The position numbers were made by a program, and so were the translations under genes. From the NCBI GenBank assembly GCA_016716605.1, contig JADJWA010000001.1:310001-374000 (forward strand): a stretch of DNA of 64,000 nucleotides. The letters run 5' to 3'. Position 1 is the first letter of the stretch. The number at the start of each line of letters is the position of its first letter. This DNA comes from Flavobacteriales bacterium. GTDB taxonomy: Bacteria > Bacteroidota > Bacteroidia > Flavobacteriales_F > PHOS-HE28. Under the pieces are notes generated by a model that saw only the letters and a list, made by a program, of their open reading frames with translations, was not told the DNA's origin and ran no database searches. This document shows, one piece after another, positions 41,806 to 49,712 of the stretch.

Positions 41806-42744
41806 ATGAACCAGACCGACAAGATCTACATCGCAGGCCACCGCGGCATGGTGGGCTCCGCCATCGTGCGCCGTTTGCAGAAGGATGGCTTCACCAACAT
41901 CGTCACGCGCACCAGCAAGGAGCTCGATCTGAAGGAGCAGCAAGCCGTGCGCGACTTCTTCGCTCAGGAGAAGCCCGACCTCGTCGTGCTCGCTGCGGCC
42001 AAAGTGGGCGGCATCCATGCCAACAACGTCTATCGCGCGCAGTTCCTGTACGAGAACCTGATGATCGAGAGCAACATCATCCATTCAGCCTACGAGAACG
42101 GCGTGAAGAAGCTGCTCTTCCTGGGCTCCTCGTGCATCTACCCGAAGCTGGCGCCACAGCCGCTGAAGGAGGAGAGCCTGCTCACCGGCCTGCTCGAGCA
42201 GACCAACGAGCCCTACGCCATCGCCAAGATCGCGGGCATCAAGCTGGCCGAGAGCTACCGCCGCCAGTACGGCTGCAACTTCATCAGCGCCATGCCCACC
42301 AACCTCTATGGGCCCAACGACAACTACGACCTCAACAACAGCCATGTGCTGCCCGCACTCATCCGCAAGTTCCACACGGCCAAGGTGAGCGGCGCGCCCA
42401 GCGTTGAGGTCTGGGGCACCGGATCGCCCATGCGTGAATTCCTTCACGTGGACGACCTCGCCGATGCCTGCTTCTTCCTCTTGCAGAGCTACGACGAGGA
42501 GATGTTCGTGAACATCGGCACCGGTGTCGACCTTACGATCAAGGAACTCGCGGAAATGATCAAGGACATCGTGGGCTACACCGGCGAACTGAAATGGAAC
42601 ACCGAGAAACCCGACGGCACGCCGCGTAAGCTCATGGACGTATCCCGCCTGCACAACCTGGGCTGGAAGCACCGCATCGGGCTGCGCGAAGGCATCACGG
42701 CGGTGTACGCGGAGTTCGCGAAGAGCGAGTTGGCGAAGGCCTGA
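41806..42744 (+). CDS. fcl: GDP-L-fucose synthase
   Basis: A 312-residue epimerase/reductase that turns GDP-4-keto-6-deoxymannose into GDP-L-fucose. It has the NADP loop IYIAGHRGMVGSAIVRRL, AAAKVGGIHANNVYRAQFLY, FLGSSCIYPKLAPQPL with the active-site Ser-Cys, and Tyr-x3-Lys in EPYAIAKIAGIKLAESY. NLYGPNDNYDLNNSHVLPAL and a C-terminal WNTEKPDGTPRKLMDVSRL follow. Together with gmd 67 bases upstream it forms the standard fucose pair. Confidence 0.96.
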   Translation: MNQTDKIYIAGHRGMVGSAIVRRLQKDGFTNIVTRTSKELDLKEQQAVRDFFAQEKPDLVVLAAAKVGGIHANNVYRAQFLYENLMIESNIIHSAYENGVKKLLFLGSSCIYPKLAPQPLKEESLLTGLLEQTNEPYAIAKIAGIKLAESYRRQYGCNFISAMPTNLYGPNDNYDLNNSHVLPALIRKFHTAKVSGAPSVEVWGTGSPMREFLHVDDLADACFFLLQSYDEEMFVNIGTGVDLTIKELAEMIKDIVGYTGELKWNTEKPDGTPRKLMDVSRLHNLGWKHRIGLREGITAVYAEFAKSELAKA

Positions 42745-42755
42745 TCATCGCGCCA

Positions 42756-44147
42756 TCAGCGCGCTACTACCAAACGCTCCCGGAGCTCTTCGCCTCCGGC
42801 GCGTAGAACCAATGTGTAGTGCCCAGCAGCAACTGCGTTCAGCGGAACCAGAAAGGAATTCTGGCTATATGCAGTGACCGTGAGCACCAAACGCCCAAGT
42901 TCATCCAGCAATTGCAACGTGCACGCGCCACGGAAGTGCTCGGGGATGAGGACCGTGACCGCATCGCTGGCCGGGTTGGGCTGAAGCATTAAGCGCCCCG
43001 CCGCATGCTGCTCCGGCACCGATGCGATGATCTCTGCGCAACGATCCGAGACCAGCCCCTCCAGCGGCAAGTATGCGATGTACTCCCCCGGCAGCTGCAC
43101 GAACTGAGGGCTGATGCCCAGGTACAGGTTGTTCTGGAAGAATGCCATCATGCTGTTATCACCCGAGGGCATCGGCCCACCGATGCTGCAGAGCTCGCGC
43201 CCATCGTAGCGCAGCAGGCCGTACCATGTGGTATCGCCCACCCAGGTGTGGATGCCGCTGATGTACAATGCGCCGTCATACACCTGCATGTCGCGCACCA
43301 CACCCACGAACTCCACCTGCGGGAAAAAGGGCCGCCAGGATTGGCCGTCCCAGATCTGCGCATGCTTCGACTGCACGCTCCCGCCGGGCAGGAAGTAACC
43401 GCCCACGTAAAGCGAATCGCCATAGCCGCAAAGGGTACCGATGAAGTTGCCCCCCACGCCGCCGCCCAAGGGAGTCCATTGATCCACGCCATCGAAGGCC
43501 ACGATCTTGCGCGAGCCGAACGCATTGAAAGTACCGGCGAAGTAGTAGCTCCCCTGCCAGTACCCCACATCGTAAACGCCCGCTGAGTTGCTGAACGAAT
43601 AACCTGGTAGCGGCTGCCAAGCACCATTGATCCACTCATTCACCATGGGCTGGTGCTGCCCATACAGCGTATCCGCCAAGCCGCCGTTGAAGAGCCGGCC
43701 GTTCGCCTCCATGAAGAACAAGGTGCTCTCCGGACTGCCGCAGGGCTCCCAGGTGCCGTTCACCAGCATCGAGGCGACCCGCAGGTCGAAATCATATTGC
43801 CAGATGTTCGCCAAATAACTGGCGAACAAGGTGTCCTCTCTGAGCGCGAGCGACACCACCGGCAGCCAATTCGACCCGGTGGTCACCGTATCGCCACTTC
43901 CATTGGCTAAGCCTTCGATGCTCCAAGACTCACCGTCCCACCAGGCCAGCTGATTCGCGCGCAGGCTGTCCTGATGCACCCAGGTAAAACCGCCACCGAC
44001 CAGAAGGCGCGAGCTGTCAGCGTTGAACGCGAACGCGCGCACCTCCCAGCTCACCCCGCCATTCAACGATTGCCATTGAGCCAGCGCCATGCAGGCGTTG
44101 GCGCACAGCGCCAAGCCCAGCAACTCCCTCCTGAACCTGCTGCACAT
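42756..44147 (-). CDS. secreted kelch/propeller-like protein with T9SS type A sorting domain
   Basis: A 463-residue protein. A signal peptide (about 23 residues, ending MALAQ) is followed by about seven blades with phrases such as LLVGGGFTWVHQDSL, YYFAGTFNAFGSRKIVAFDG and LYVGGYFLPGGSVQSKHAQI (VGG.F motifs), resembling galactose-oxidase/kelch-like propellers. It ends in a type A CTD (LMLQPNPASDAVTVLIPE...LLDELGRLVLTV). Probably T9SS-exported; target unknown. It starts 10 bases after the larger T9SS gene and shares a very similar CTD with it. Confidence 0.82.
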   Translation of the reverse strand: MCSRFRRELLGLALCANACMALAQWQSLNGGVSWEVRAFAFNADSSRLLVGGGFTWVHQDSLRANQLAWWDGESWSIEGLANGSGDTVTTGSNWLPVVSLALREDTLFASYLANIWQYDFDLRVASMLVNGTWEPCGSPESTLFFMEANGRLFNGGLADTLYGQHQPMVNEWINGAWQPLPGYSFSNSAGVYDVGYWQGSYYFAGTFNAFGSRKIVAFDGVDQWTPLGGGVGGNFIGTLCGYGDSLYVGGYFLPGGSVQSKHAQIWDGQSWRPFFPQVEFVGVVRDMQVYDGALYISGIHTWVGDTTWYGLLRYDGRELCSIGGPMPSGDNSMMAFFQNNLYLGISPQFVQLPGEYIAYLPLEGLVSDRCAEIIASVPEQHAAGRLMLQPNPASDAVTVLIPEHFRGACTLQLLDELGRLVLTVTAYSQNSFLVPLNAVAAGHYTLVLRAGGEELRERLVVAR

Positions 44148-44157
44148 GACCTGATGC

Positions 44158-46845
44158 TTAGCGCATGATGGCCATGCGGGTGTGCCAAGTCTGGCTGCCC
44201 TGGATTAACACAGCCGAGTAGAGGCCGGTGGCCAGCCTATCCGTGGGGATGGAAACGCTGTTCCCTTGGCGTAAGGTGGTCTGCTCAACAATTCGCCCCA
44301 ATTCATCCACTAAGCGCAGCTCGCCCGAACCGGTGAAACCGGCCGGCAGAAGCACGGTCACCGCATCGGATGCGGGATTGGGATAGACCGTGAGCCCGTT
44401 GCTCCGCGCTGAAGCTGCGGCTTCCTCGACCCCAATAGTCAAATCGTACCGCAGTTGGGCGATGTAGCCATCGGCGCGGTTCTGAGCGACAATGGCCTGC
44501 GGGGTCTCATTCAGGTAGGGCTGGTAATCGGGGATCACCGGCGCATTCGTGGGGAAGTTCAGGATCGAGTAGGTGTAGCCGCACACATAGACCCGATCGT
44601 CCGGTGCGGTGATGCCCCGTGCGAAATCGCTGCCGATGCCGCCGAAGTAGGTGGAATAGAGATGCACCGTGCCCGAATTGAACTTGACCACGTAGGTATC
44701 GCTCCTTCCGGTCGTCATCGCATCGTTGTGCGCGTAGTTGATGTAAAAGCCGCCGGCAGCAAGCATGGGCACCGGTGCCGTATAGGTTGGCGCGATGCGG
44801 TAGCTCGTGTGGTGGAAGTACACATTGTCCTCCCGGTCGATGGCCAAGGAGATCGGCTCGAAGCCACCGTTATTGAAGTTCGTGTTGTCGCCGATCTTGG
44901 TGCTCCACGTCAGCCTGGCGTCCTCATCGAAGCGGGCGATGAAGCGGCGCCTATCGTTCGCAACTTGCTCAAAGAACCCACTGGCATCGCATTTCGGGAA
45001 ACCGTCATCCAAGGGTTCTGAGCACGTATTCGTAGCATACTGAGGGGTATCGCTCCAACCGGCCACATAGGCCTGTCCATCGGAGTCAACGGCAACATCC
45101 CAGATCCCGTCTTGAAATGCCCCGCCAACATAGCTGCACCAATCAAGGCCCATGTCCCCCAGCTTGAAACGCATGATGAAACCGTCCTCTGGGGTTTGCG
45201 GCGGATCGGACACGACCGCCGTTCCATTCAGCTTGTTCTGGAAATAGCCATCGGGGTACTCGCACAAGGGAAACTCGTACTGGCTGGCCAGCGGCGAGCA
45301 ATTGAAACTCTGATTGGGATCGTTCGGCGTGGCCGTGCTCCCCACAACGTACAGGAGCCCATTCGTCAGATCCACCGCACAGCCGTTCACGAACTCGTTG
45401 CGCGGCCCGCCCAAACCCGTGTACCAGGTGAGGTTGGCCTGTGGATCGAGCCGCATGGCAAAGCCTTGTTTGGGCCATAGCTGTCCGGGGAATGGAGTGC
45501 CCGGATTGTTCCATTGCACATAAGCGCCTGGCGGATTCGCTGCACCCTCGGAAAGCGGGTCGATGAAGTCACCGTGACCGACCATGTAAGTATTGCCTAC
45601 ATCATCCACGGCGATGTCGCCTTCGTAATCCGACGTAATGCTTCCTTGGGTTCTTGTGAAGTAGGTCAAGAACCCATCGGATTCTTGTAACCACGCAATG
45701 AACTGGGCCGATGGCGGTGAACCCATGGATGCGTATGAATTCGGATTGCTCGCTAAAGCAAGGTTCGGTGGTGAGGTGCCCGATAGGGTGGAACCCGTTA
45801 CCGCCACACGCGCGTTCACCTCATCATAAGCCAAGGCCACGCCTCGGTCCTCTGTCACCCCGCCGATGTAGGTCATCCAACCGGCACCATCCTCAATCTC
45901 ATAGAACTCGTTGAACTTGCCAACGACTACGTCACTGGCGCCTTGGTTCATGAACTGAAAATCGCCTGGCGTAATCGGCAATCCACTCGCGCTCCTCGAA
46001 GCGCCGGTCACATAAATATTGCCCTCGGGGTCGTGGGTGATGTCGAGCATCTGATCGTGGTGCGCACCGGCAACGAACGTACACCACTCGGGCACTTGCG
46101 GCCCGCCGCCGCCCAGCATGCCGGGGTCCGGGTTGAAGGGCCGCACGATGAGGATGAGCGGCAAGGTGGGGTCATAAGCGCCGAACTCGAACCCGGTCTG
46201 CAATTGTCCGTTGTCGATGATGTAGTTGGCCAGCCAAGGGATCTCGATCACATCGTTGCCCTGTTGCTGATAGGCCAGTCCTTGTGTCAGCTTGATGAAC
46301 TGCTGCTTGAACCAAACGTCCAAGTAGCCATTCAGATCGAGCCGCAAGCTGTCGTGCCCGAACCAATTCAACCGGATGTTGTTCGGATCCCCGCCCGGGC
46401 GGATCACGACATACATCTTCGGCCCCCACTTGTTGCTGTAGAAATGCACGTCGATGTTGTTGTACATGTTCTCGTACACCACACGCTTCGCGCCAGTCAC
46501 GCCAGTGACCCCGGCTGGTGTGTACTCTTCGTAGAAATTGTATCGCCGCGCGGTGGGCTCAACGAAGACCGGTACCGGGTCGTTCACTGCAGGACCAGCA
46601 AATTGAAAATCAATCCGGAACAAACTGTCTTCCTGATGGGTGGGCAGGTCTGGCTTTGGGACGCAGATGGCGATTCGGCCCTTGTCCATGCCATAGATTG
46701 TCGGGTATGTGCCTACGGAGTGGAAGTAAACATCTTGGCGGTAGTTGCCATCGACATCATAGACTTGTCCGTTCTGAGGCAAGTAATGCCAAGCTGAAGA
46801 TGGTGATTCACCATGCAAGTCTCGTGGGATCCATGGCCTGCCCAT
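44158..46845 (-). CDS. large beta-propeller (SBBP-like) protein with T9SS type A sorting domain; signal peptide out of frame
   Basis: 895 residues from ATG at 46845. The N-terminal part (SAWHYLPQNGQVYDVDG, KRVVYENMYNNIDVHFYSNK, YVVIRPGGDPNNIRLNWFG) is a conserved start domain of secreted Bacteroidota proteins. Next come about eight SBBP-like beta-propeller repeats (GNIYVTGASRSASG, GNTYMVGHGDF, GQAYVAGWSD, DRVYVCGYTY). It ends in a type A CTD (LTVYPNPASDAVTVLLPAG). The in-frame start has no signal peptide. A clear one (RLLVILTLAGQVPLHGQA) lies just upstream in another frame, beside a C14 tract. The gene is therefore frameshifted, phase-variable or mis-assembled at its 5' end. It needs this signal for export. 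Confidence 0.75.
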   Translation of the reverse strand: MGRPWIPRDLHGESPSSAWHYLPQNGQVYDVDGNYRQDVYFHSVGTYPTIYGMDKGRIAICVPKPDLPTHQEDSLFRIDFQFAGPAVNDPVPVFVEPTARRYNFYEEYTPAGVTGVTGAKRVVYENMYNNIDVHFYSNKWGPKMYVVIRPGGDPNNIRLNWFGHDSLRLDLNGYLDVWFKQQFIKLTQGLAYQQQGNDVIEIPWLANYIIDNGQLQTGFEFGAYDPTLPLILIVRPFNPDPGMLGGGGPQVPEWCTFVAGAHHDQMLDITHDPEGNIYVTGASRSASGLPITPGDFQFMNQGASDVVVGKFNEFYEIEDGAGWMTYIGGVTEDRGVALAYDEVNARVAVTGSTLSGTSPPNLALASNPNSYASMGSPPSAQFIAWLQESDGFLTYFTRTQGSITSDYEGDIAVDDVGNTYMVGHGDFIDPLSEGAANPPGAYVQWNNPGTPFPGQLWPKQGFAMRLDPQANLTWYTGLGGPRNEFVNGCAVDLTNGLLYVVGSTATPNDPNQSFNCSPLASQYEFPLCEYPDGYFQNKLNGTAVVSDPPQTPEDGFIMRFKLGDMGLDWCSYVGGAFQDGIWDVAVDSDGQAYVAGWSDTPQYATNTCSEPLDDGFPKCDASGFFEQVANDRRRFIARFDEDARLTWSTKIGDNTNFNNGGFEPISLAIDREDNVYFHHTSYRIAPTYTAPVPMLAAGGFYINYAHNDAMTTGRSDTYVVKFNSGTVHLYSTYFGGIGSDFARGITAPDDRVYVCGYTYSILNFPTNAPVIPDYQPYLNETPQAIVAQNRADGYIAQLRYDLTIGVEEAAASARSNGLTVYPNPASDAVTVLLPAGFTGSGELRLVDELGRIVEQTTLRQGNSVSIPTDRLATGLYSAVLIQGSQTWHTRMAIMR

Positions 46846-46893
46846 GAAGCGGGACTTGCCCAGCGAGTGTAAGGATCACGAGTAGTCGTGCAT
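46808..46893 (-). pseudogene. out-of-frame signal peptide segment of the large T9SS gene
   Basis: Codons read from 46888 give RLLVILTLAGQVPLHGQA then MDPTRLAW and TGA at 46810-46808. A convincing n/h/c-region layout ends in GQA. The only nearby ATG (46893) is in the frame of the main gene and stops after five codons (MHDYS). Two small shifts would join ATG, signal peptide and mature protein. Confidence 0.55.
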
Positions 46894-46896
46894 GGC

Positions 46897-46910
46897 GGGG
46901 GGGGGGGGGG
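46897..46910. repeat. homopolymer tract, 14 G (C14 on the coding strand)
   Basis: An uninterrupted run of 14 G, 3 bases upstream of the ATG at 46893 on the minus strand. It is the longest homopolymer I see in the window. It may be a slippage tract, or a sequencing artefact. Confidence 0.85.
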
Positions 46911-46942
46911 CAGCAGATACATGTTCGCGGTGGATTGAGAAT

Positions 46943-46950
46943 CAAATATG
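46943..46950 (-). promoter_or_regulatory. candidate -7 box (CATATTTG)
   Basis: Minus-strand near-match to TAnnTTTG, about 50 bases before ATG 46893. It would place the C14 tract inside the leader of the T9SS transcript. Confidence 0.3.
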
Positions 46951-46992
46951 GCTAGCATTTCCTGAACATCCAAGCCCATCTCACCCCTTCCC

Positions 46993-47000
46993 TATTTTCG
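46993..47000 (+). promoter_or_regulatory. candidate -7 box (TATTTTCG)
   Basis: 26 bases before the first Wzi-like gene; a TAnnTTTG relative serving the polysaccharide operon. Confidence 0.4.
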
Positions 47001-47026
47001 GCGGCCCGCCATTGCGAGGGCACTAG

Positions 47027-48589
47027 ATGCGCTGCCGGTTTGCGTTATTCCCCTTGCTGCACAGCACCCTGCTCTGCGCACAGCAGAACGACGTGCCCTT
47101 GCAGCGCGACTTCTCCATTGACCTGGAGCGCAATGCAGCCAGGCGCGAGGCGAGGATCCACAGCGGGCTGAAGCCTGTGATCGAGAGCAGGGCCGACCTC
47201 ACCAATGTGCAGGGCTTCCGGAAGGACAGCACGCGCTATTACTACGTGCTCACCACCAAGCTCTTCCGCGACCGGCTGCTCAGCGTGCGTGAGGACGATG
47301 CGCTCTTGAGCGCGGACCCGATCCTATCGTATGAGTTCGGCGCGGACAAAGGCGATGCTTCGGCTTACGCCGATACCAATCGTTACTACTTCAACACGCG
47401 GGGTTTCCTGGTGCGCGGAGATATCGGGCCGAAGGTCTCATTCTATACCATGTTCCATGAGAACCTGGGGCGCGTGCCGCAATACCTCTATCGCCGCGCG
47501 CTTGAGACCGGCGTTCTGCCAGGCCAGGGCCGCGTGAAGCTGGTGGATGGCAACCGCTTCGATTATGGATGGAGCCAGGGCGTGCTCAGCTACAGCCCCA
47601 GCGCGTGGCTGAATGTGCAGGCTGGCCAAGGCAAGCACTTCGTTGGGCACGGTTACCGCAGCGTGCTGCTCAGCGATAACGCGATCAGCTCGCCTTTCCT
47701 GAAATTCAGCCTGCTCAGCCCGAACAAGCGCTGGCAGTACACCTGGTGGTACACCAAGCTCATGCACGGCGTCACCCAGGATGACCGTCTGGCCGGCGGC
47801 GCCAGCAGCGAGAACCTCTTCCATTGGATGCGCGGCGCATTCCATCACCTCTCCGTTGACCTGGGACGCGTGCAGCTCGGCTTCTTCGAGGCCACGCTCT
47901 TCCGCAGCATCACCGATCGCGTGGAGCCCCTTGACCCTCTCGCGCTCAATCCGGTCATCGGCGTGAACACGGCCGCGAAAGGATTCGATGGCGCCGCCAA
48001 TTGCCTCGTGGGCACCGACCTGCGCCTGAAGATCACCGACCGCGCATATGCTTACGGCCAATTCGCCACCGATGGCCCGGGCCGCCTAGCGTGGCAGGCT
48101 GGTGCGCGCGCCTTTGATGTGGGCCTTCGCGGGCTCCATTTGCAAGCCGAGTACAATACCGCCTCGCCCTTCATGTATATGGGCCAGCGACGCCGGGAGG
48201 CGTACATGCATGCCGGTCAGCCCTTGGCCAATCCGTTGGGCACCGCATACGGCGAAGCGGTGGGCATCGTTGAAATGAACTACAAGCGCTGGATGCTGCG
48301 TGGCCAGGTGAACATGAGCCAATGGCAACGGGACCCCTCCGATTCCTTGAACCTCGGCACCGACCTGGACAAACCCGACATCGGCAGCCCCGATGAAGGT
48401 GAAGCGCGCTCCTTCAGCCTCACCTTCATCGATGCCAGCCTGCAATGGCTCGTGAATCCCAACACCAATGCGCGGCTGGTGGGCGGCATCATGCGCCGCG
48501 ACCTGCCGGGTGGGGCCGACATCATACAGAGCAGCTACTGGTACATCGGGTTCCGCACCTTCCTCTTCAACCGGTATTACGACCTTTGA
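47027..48589 (+). CDS. Wzi-like capsule assembly outer-membrane protein
   Basis: A 520-residue outer-membrane barrel. A signal peptide (MRCRFALFPLLHSTLLCAQ) leads into the Wzi-type domain: YYFNTRGFLVRGDIGPKVSF, LNVQAGQGKHFVGHGYRSVL, SPFLKFSLLSPNKRWQYTWW, FHHLSVDLGRVQLGFFEATL, ALNPVIGVNTAAKGF, and barrel strands to a C-terminal aromatic end (FLFNRYYDL). Wzi holds capsule on the cell surface in enterobacteria; Bacteroidota relatives are linked to surface polysaccharide. First gene of a three-gene operon. Confidence 0.85.
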   Translation: MRCRFALFPLLHSTLLCAQQNDVPLQRDFSIDLERNAARREARIHSGLKPVIESRADLTNVQGFRKDSTRYYYVLTTKLFRDRLLSVREDDALLSADPILSYEFGADKGDASAYADTNRYYFNTRGFLVRGDIGPKVSFYTMFHENLGRVPQYLYRRALETGVLPGQGRVKLVDGNRFDYGWSQGVLSYSPSAWLNVQAGQGKHFVGHGYRSVLLSDNAISSPFLKFSLLSPNKRWQYTWWYTKLMHGVTQDDRLAGGASSENLFHWMRGAFHHLSVDLGRVQLGFFEATLFRSITDRVEPLDPLALNPVIGVNTAAKGFDGAANCLVGTDLRLKITDRAYAYGQFATDGPGRLAWQAGARAFDVGLRGLHLQAEYNTASPFMYMGQRRREAYMHAGQPLANPLGTAYGEAVGIVEMNYKRWMLRGQVNMSQWQRDPSDSLNLGTDLDKPDIGSPDEGEARSFSLTFIDASLQWLVNPNTNARLVGGIMRRDLPGGADIIQSSYWYIGFRTFLFNRYYDL

Positions 48590-48596
48590 CGACCGC

Positions 48597-49712
48597 GTGA
48601 ACCCCCATCAGCAGATCCTGGTCTTCAGCGCGCTCACCGCTTTCACGGTGGTGCTGCTCACCATGCCCTCGCTGATCAAGGTGGCGCGCATGAAGCACCT
48701 GGTGGACGAGCCTGGCGAGAACCGCAAGCTTCATCAACGCAGCGTGCCCACCATCGGGGGCATCATCATCTTCGCCGCCATCATCTTCAGCTACGCGCTC
48801 TGGTTCCCGCGCGGAGAGGTGCTGGGGCTCAACGATGCGGGGTACCGGGTGCTCTATGATCTGATGGTCGCCGCGTACAGCGACTTCAAGCATGTGATCG
48901 CGGCCATGGTGCTGCTCTTCTTCATCGGGGTGAAGGATGACATCATCGGCTTCTCCCCTGTGAAGAAGCTGTTAGGCCACATGATCGTTGGCTACATCCT
49001 GGTGGTCATGGCCGGCATCCGGATCACGGACATGCACGGCGTTCTCGGCTTCTATGAGCTTCCCGCCTCGGTGAGCATCGCCTTCTCCTTCTTCGTGTAC
49101 GTGGTGGTCGTGAACGCCATGAACCTGATCGACGGCGTTGACGGATTAGCCGGCGGCGTGGGTCTGATCGCAGCGTTGGCCTATGGAACGTGGCTCTACC
49201 TCGCCGGTGATGTAGCCTTGGCGCTCCTGGCCTTCGTGCTCGCCGGTGCGCTGGCCGCCTTCCTCGTCTTCAACCTGCACCCTGCGCGCGTGTTCATGGG
49301 AGACAGCGGATCGCTGATCATCGGCGCCATCCTGGCCGTACTGGCCATGAAGGTGGTTGACCACGACACGGCCAAGCTTCCGCTGAAGCTGCAGCAATTG
49401 CCCACCCCGATCTTCGCCATGAGCGTCCTCGCCTATCCATTGGTGGACACCTTGCGCGTATTCGTGGTGCGCATGGCCCGCGGCAATTCTCCGTTCGCCG
49501 CCGACCGAAACCATATCCACCACCGCCTGCTCGCCCTGGGCCTGGGCCATCGCGGCACCACGCTCGCCATCTACCTGTATGCACTGGCGATCCTCGCCCT
49601 CAGCCTGGTCACGCGCAAATGGCACCCGAACATCGGCCTCATGGTGCTGGGCGTAACAGCCCTTGCGCTGGCACTGCTGCCATTCGCCTGGCCCAAGCCG
49701 AACAAGGCATGA
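48597..49712 (+). CDS. WecA/TagO-like polyprenyl-phosphate sugar-1-phosphate transferase
   Basis: A 371-residue integral membrane enzyme of the glycosyltransferase 4/MraY family. It moves a sugar-1-phosphate (typically GlcNAc-1-P) onto undecaprenyl phosphate and so starts a surface glycan. About ten helices carry the motifs KLHQRSVPTIGGI, FIGVKDDIIGFSP (Mg-binding DD), NAMNLIDGVDGLAGG, RVFMGDSGSLIIGA and the cytoplasmic NHIHHRLLALGLGH. The GTG start at 48597 follows the Wzi-like stop by 7 bases; upstream frame extension would lie inside that gene. Its stop overlaps the second Wzi-like gene (ATGA). Confidence 0.92.
   Translation: MNPHQQILVFSALTAFTVVLLTMPSLIKVARMKHLVDEPGENRKLHQRSVPTIGGIIIFAAIIFSYALWFPRGEVLGLNDAGYRVLYDLMVAAYSDFKHVIAAMVLLFFIGVKDDIIGFSPVKKLLGHMIVGYILVVMAGIRITDMHGVLGFYELPASVSIAFSFFVYVVVVNAMNLIDGVDGLAGGVGLIAALAYGTWLYLAGDVALALLAFVLAGALAAFLVFNLHPARVFMGDSGSLIIGAILAVLAMKVVDHDTAKLPLKLQQLPTPIFAMSVLAYPLVDTLRVFVVRMARGNSPFAADRNHIHHRLLALGLGHRGTTLAIYLYALAILALSLVTRKWHPNIGLMVLGVTALALALLPFAWPKPNKA

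Noticed and set aside
46897..46910. Treating the G14 run as proven phase variation
   Set aside because: Long G runs are also a known artefact of some sequencing chemistries, and the tract alone does not restore the frame; kept only as a hypothesis.
46713..46979. 88-codon minus-strand frame with a proline run
   Set aside because: The proline run is just the C14 tract; downstream it is out of frame with the T9SS gene and has no signal peptide.
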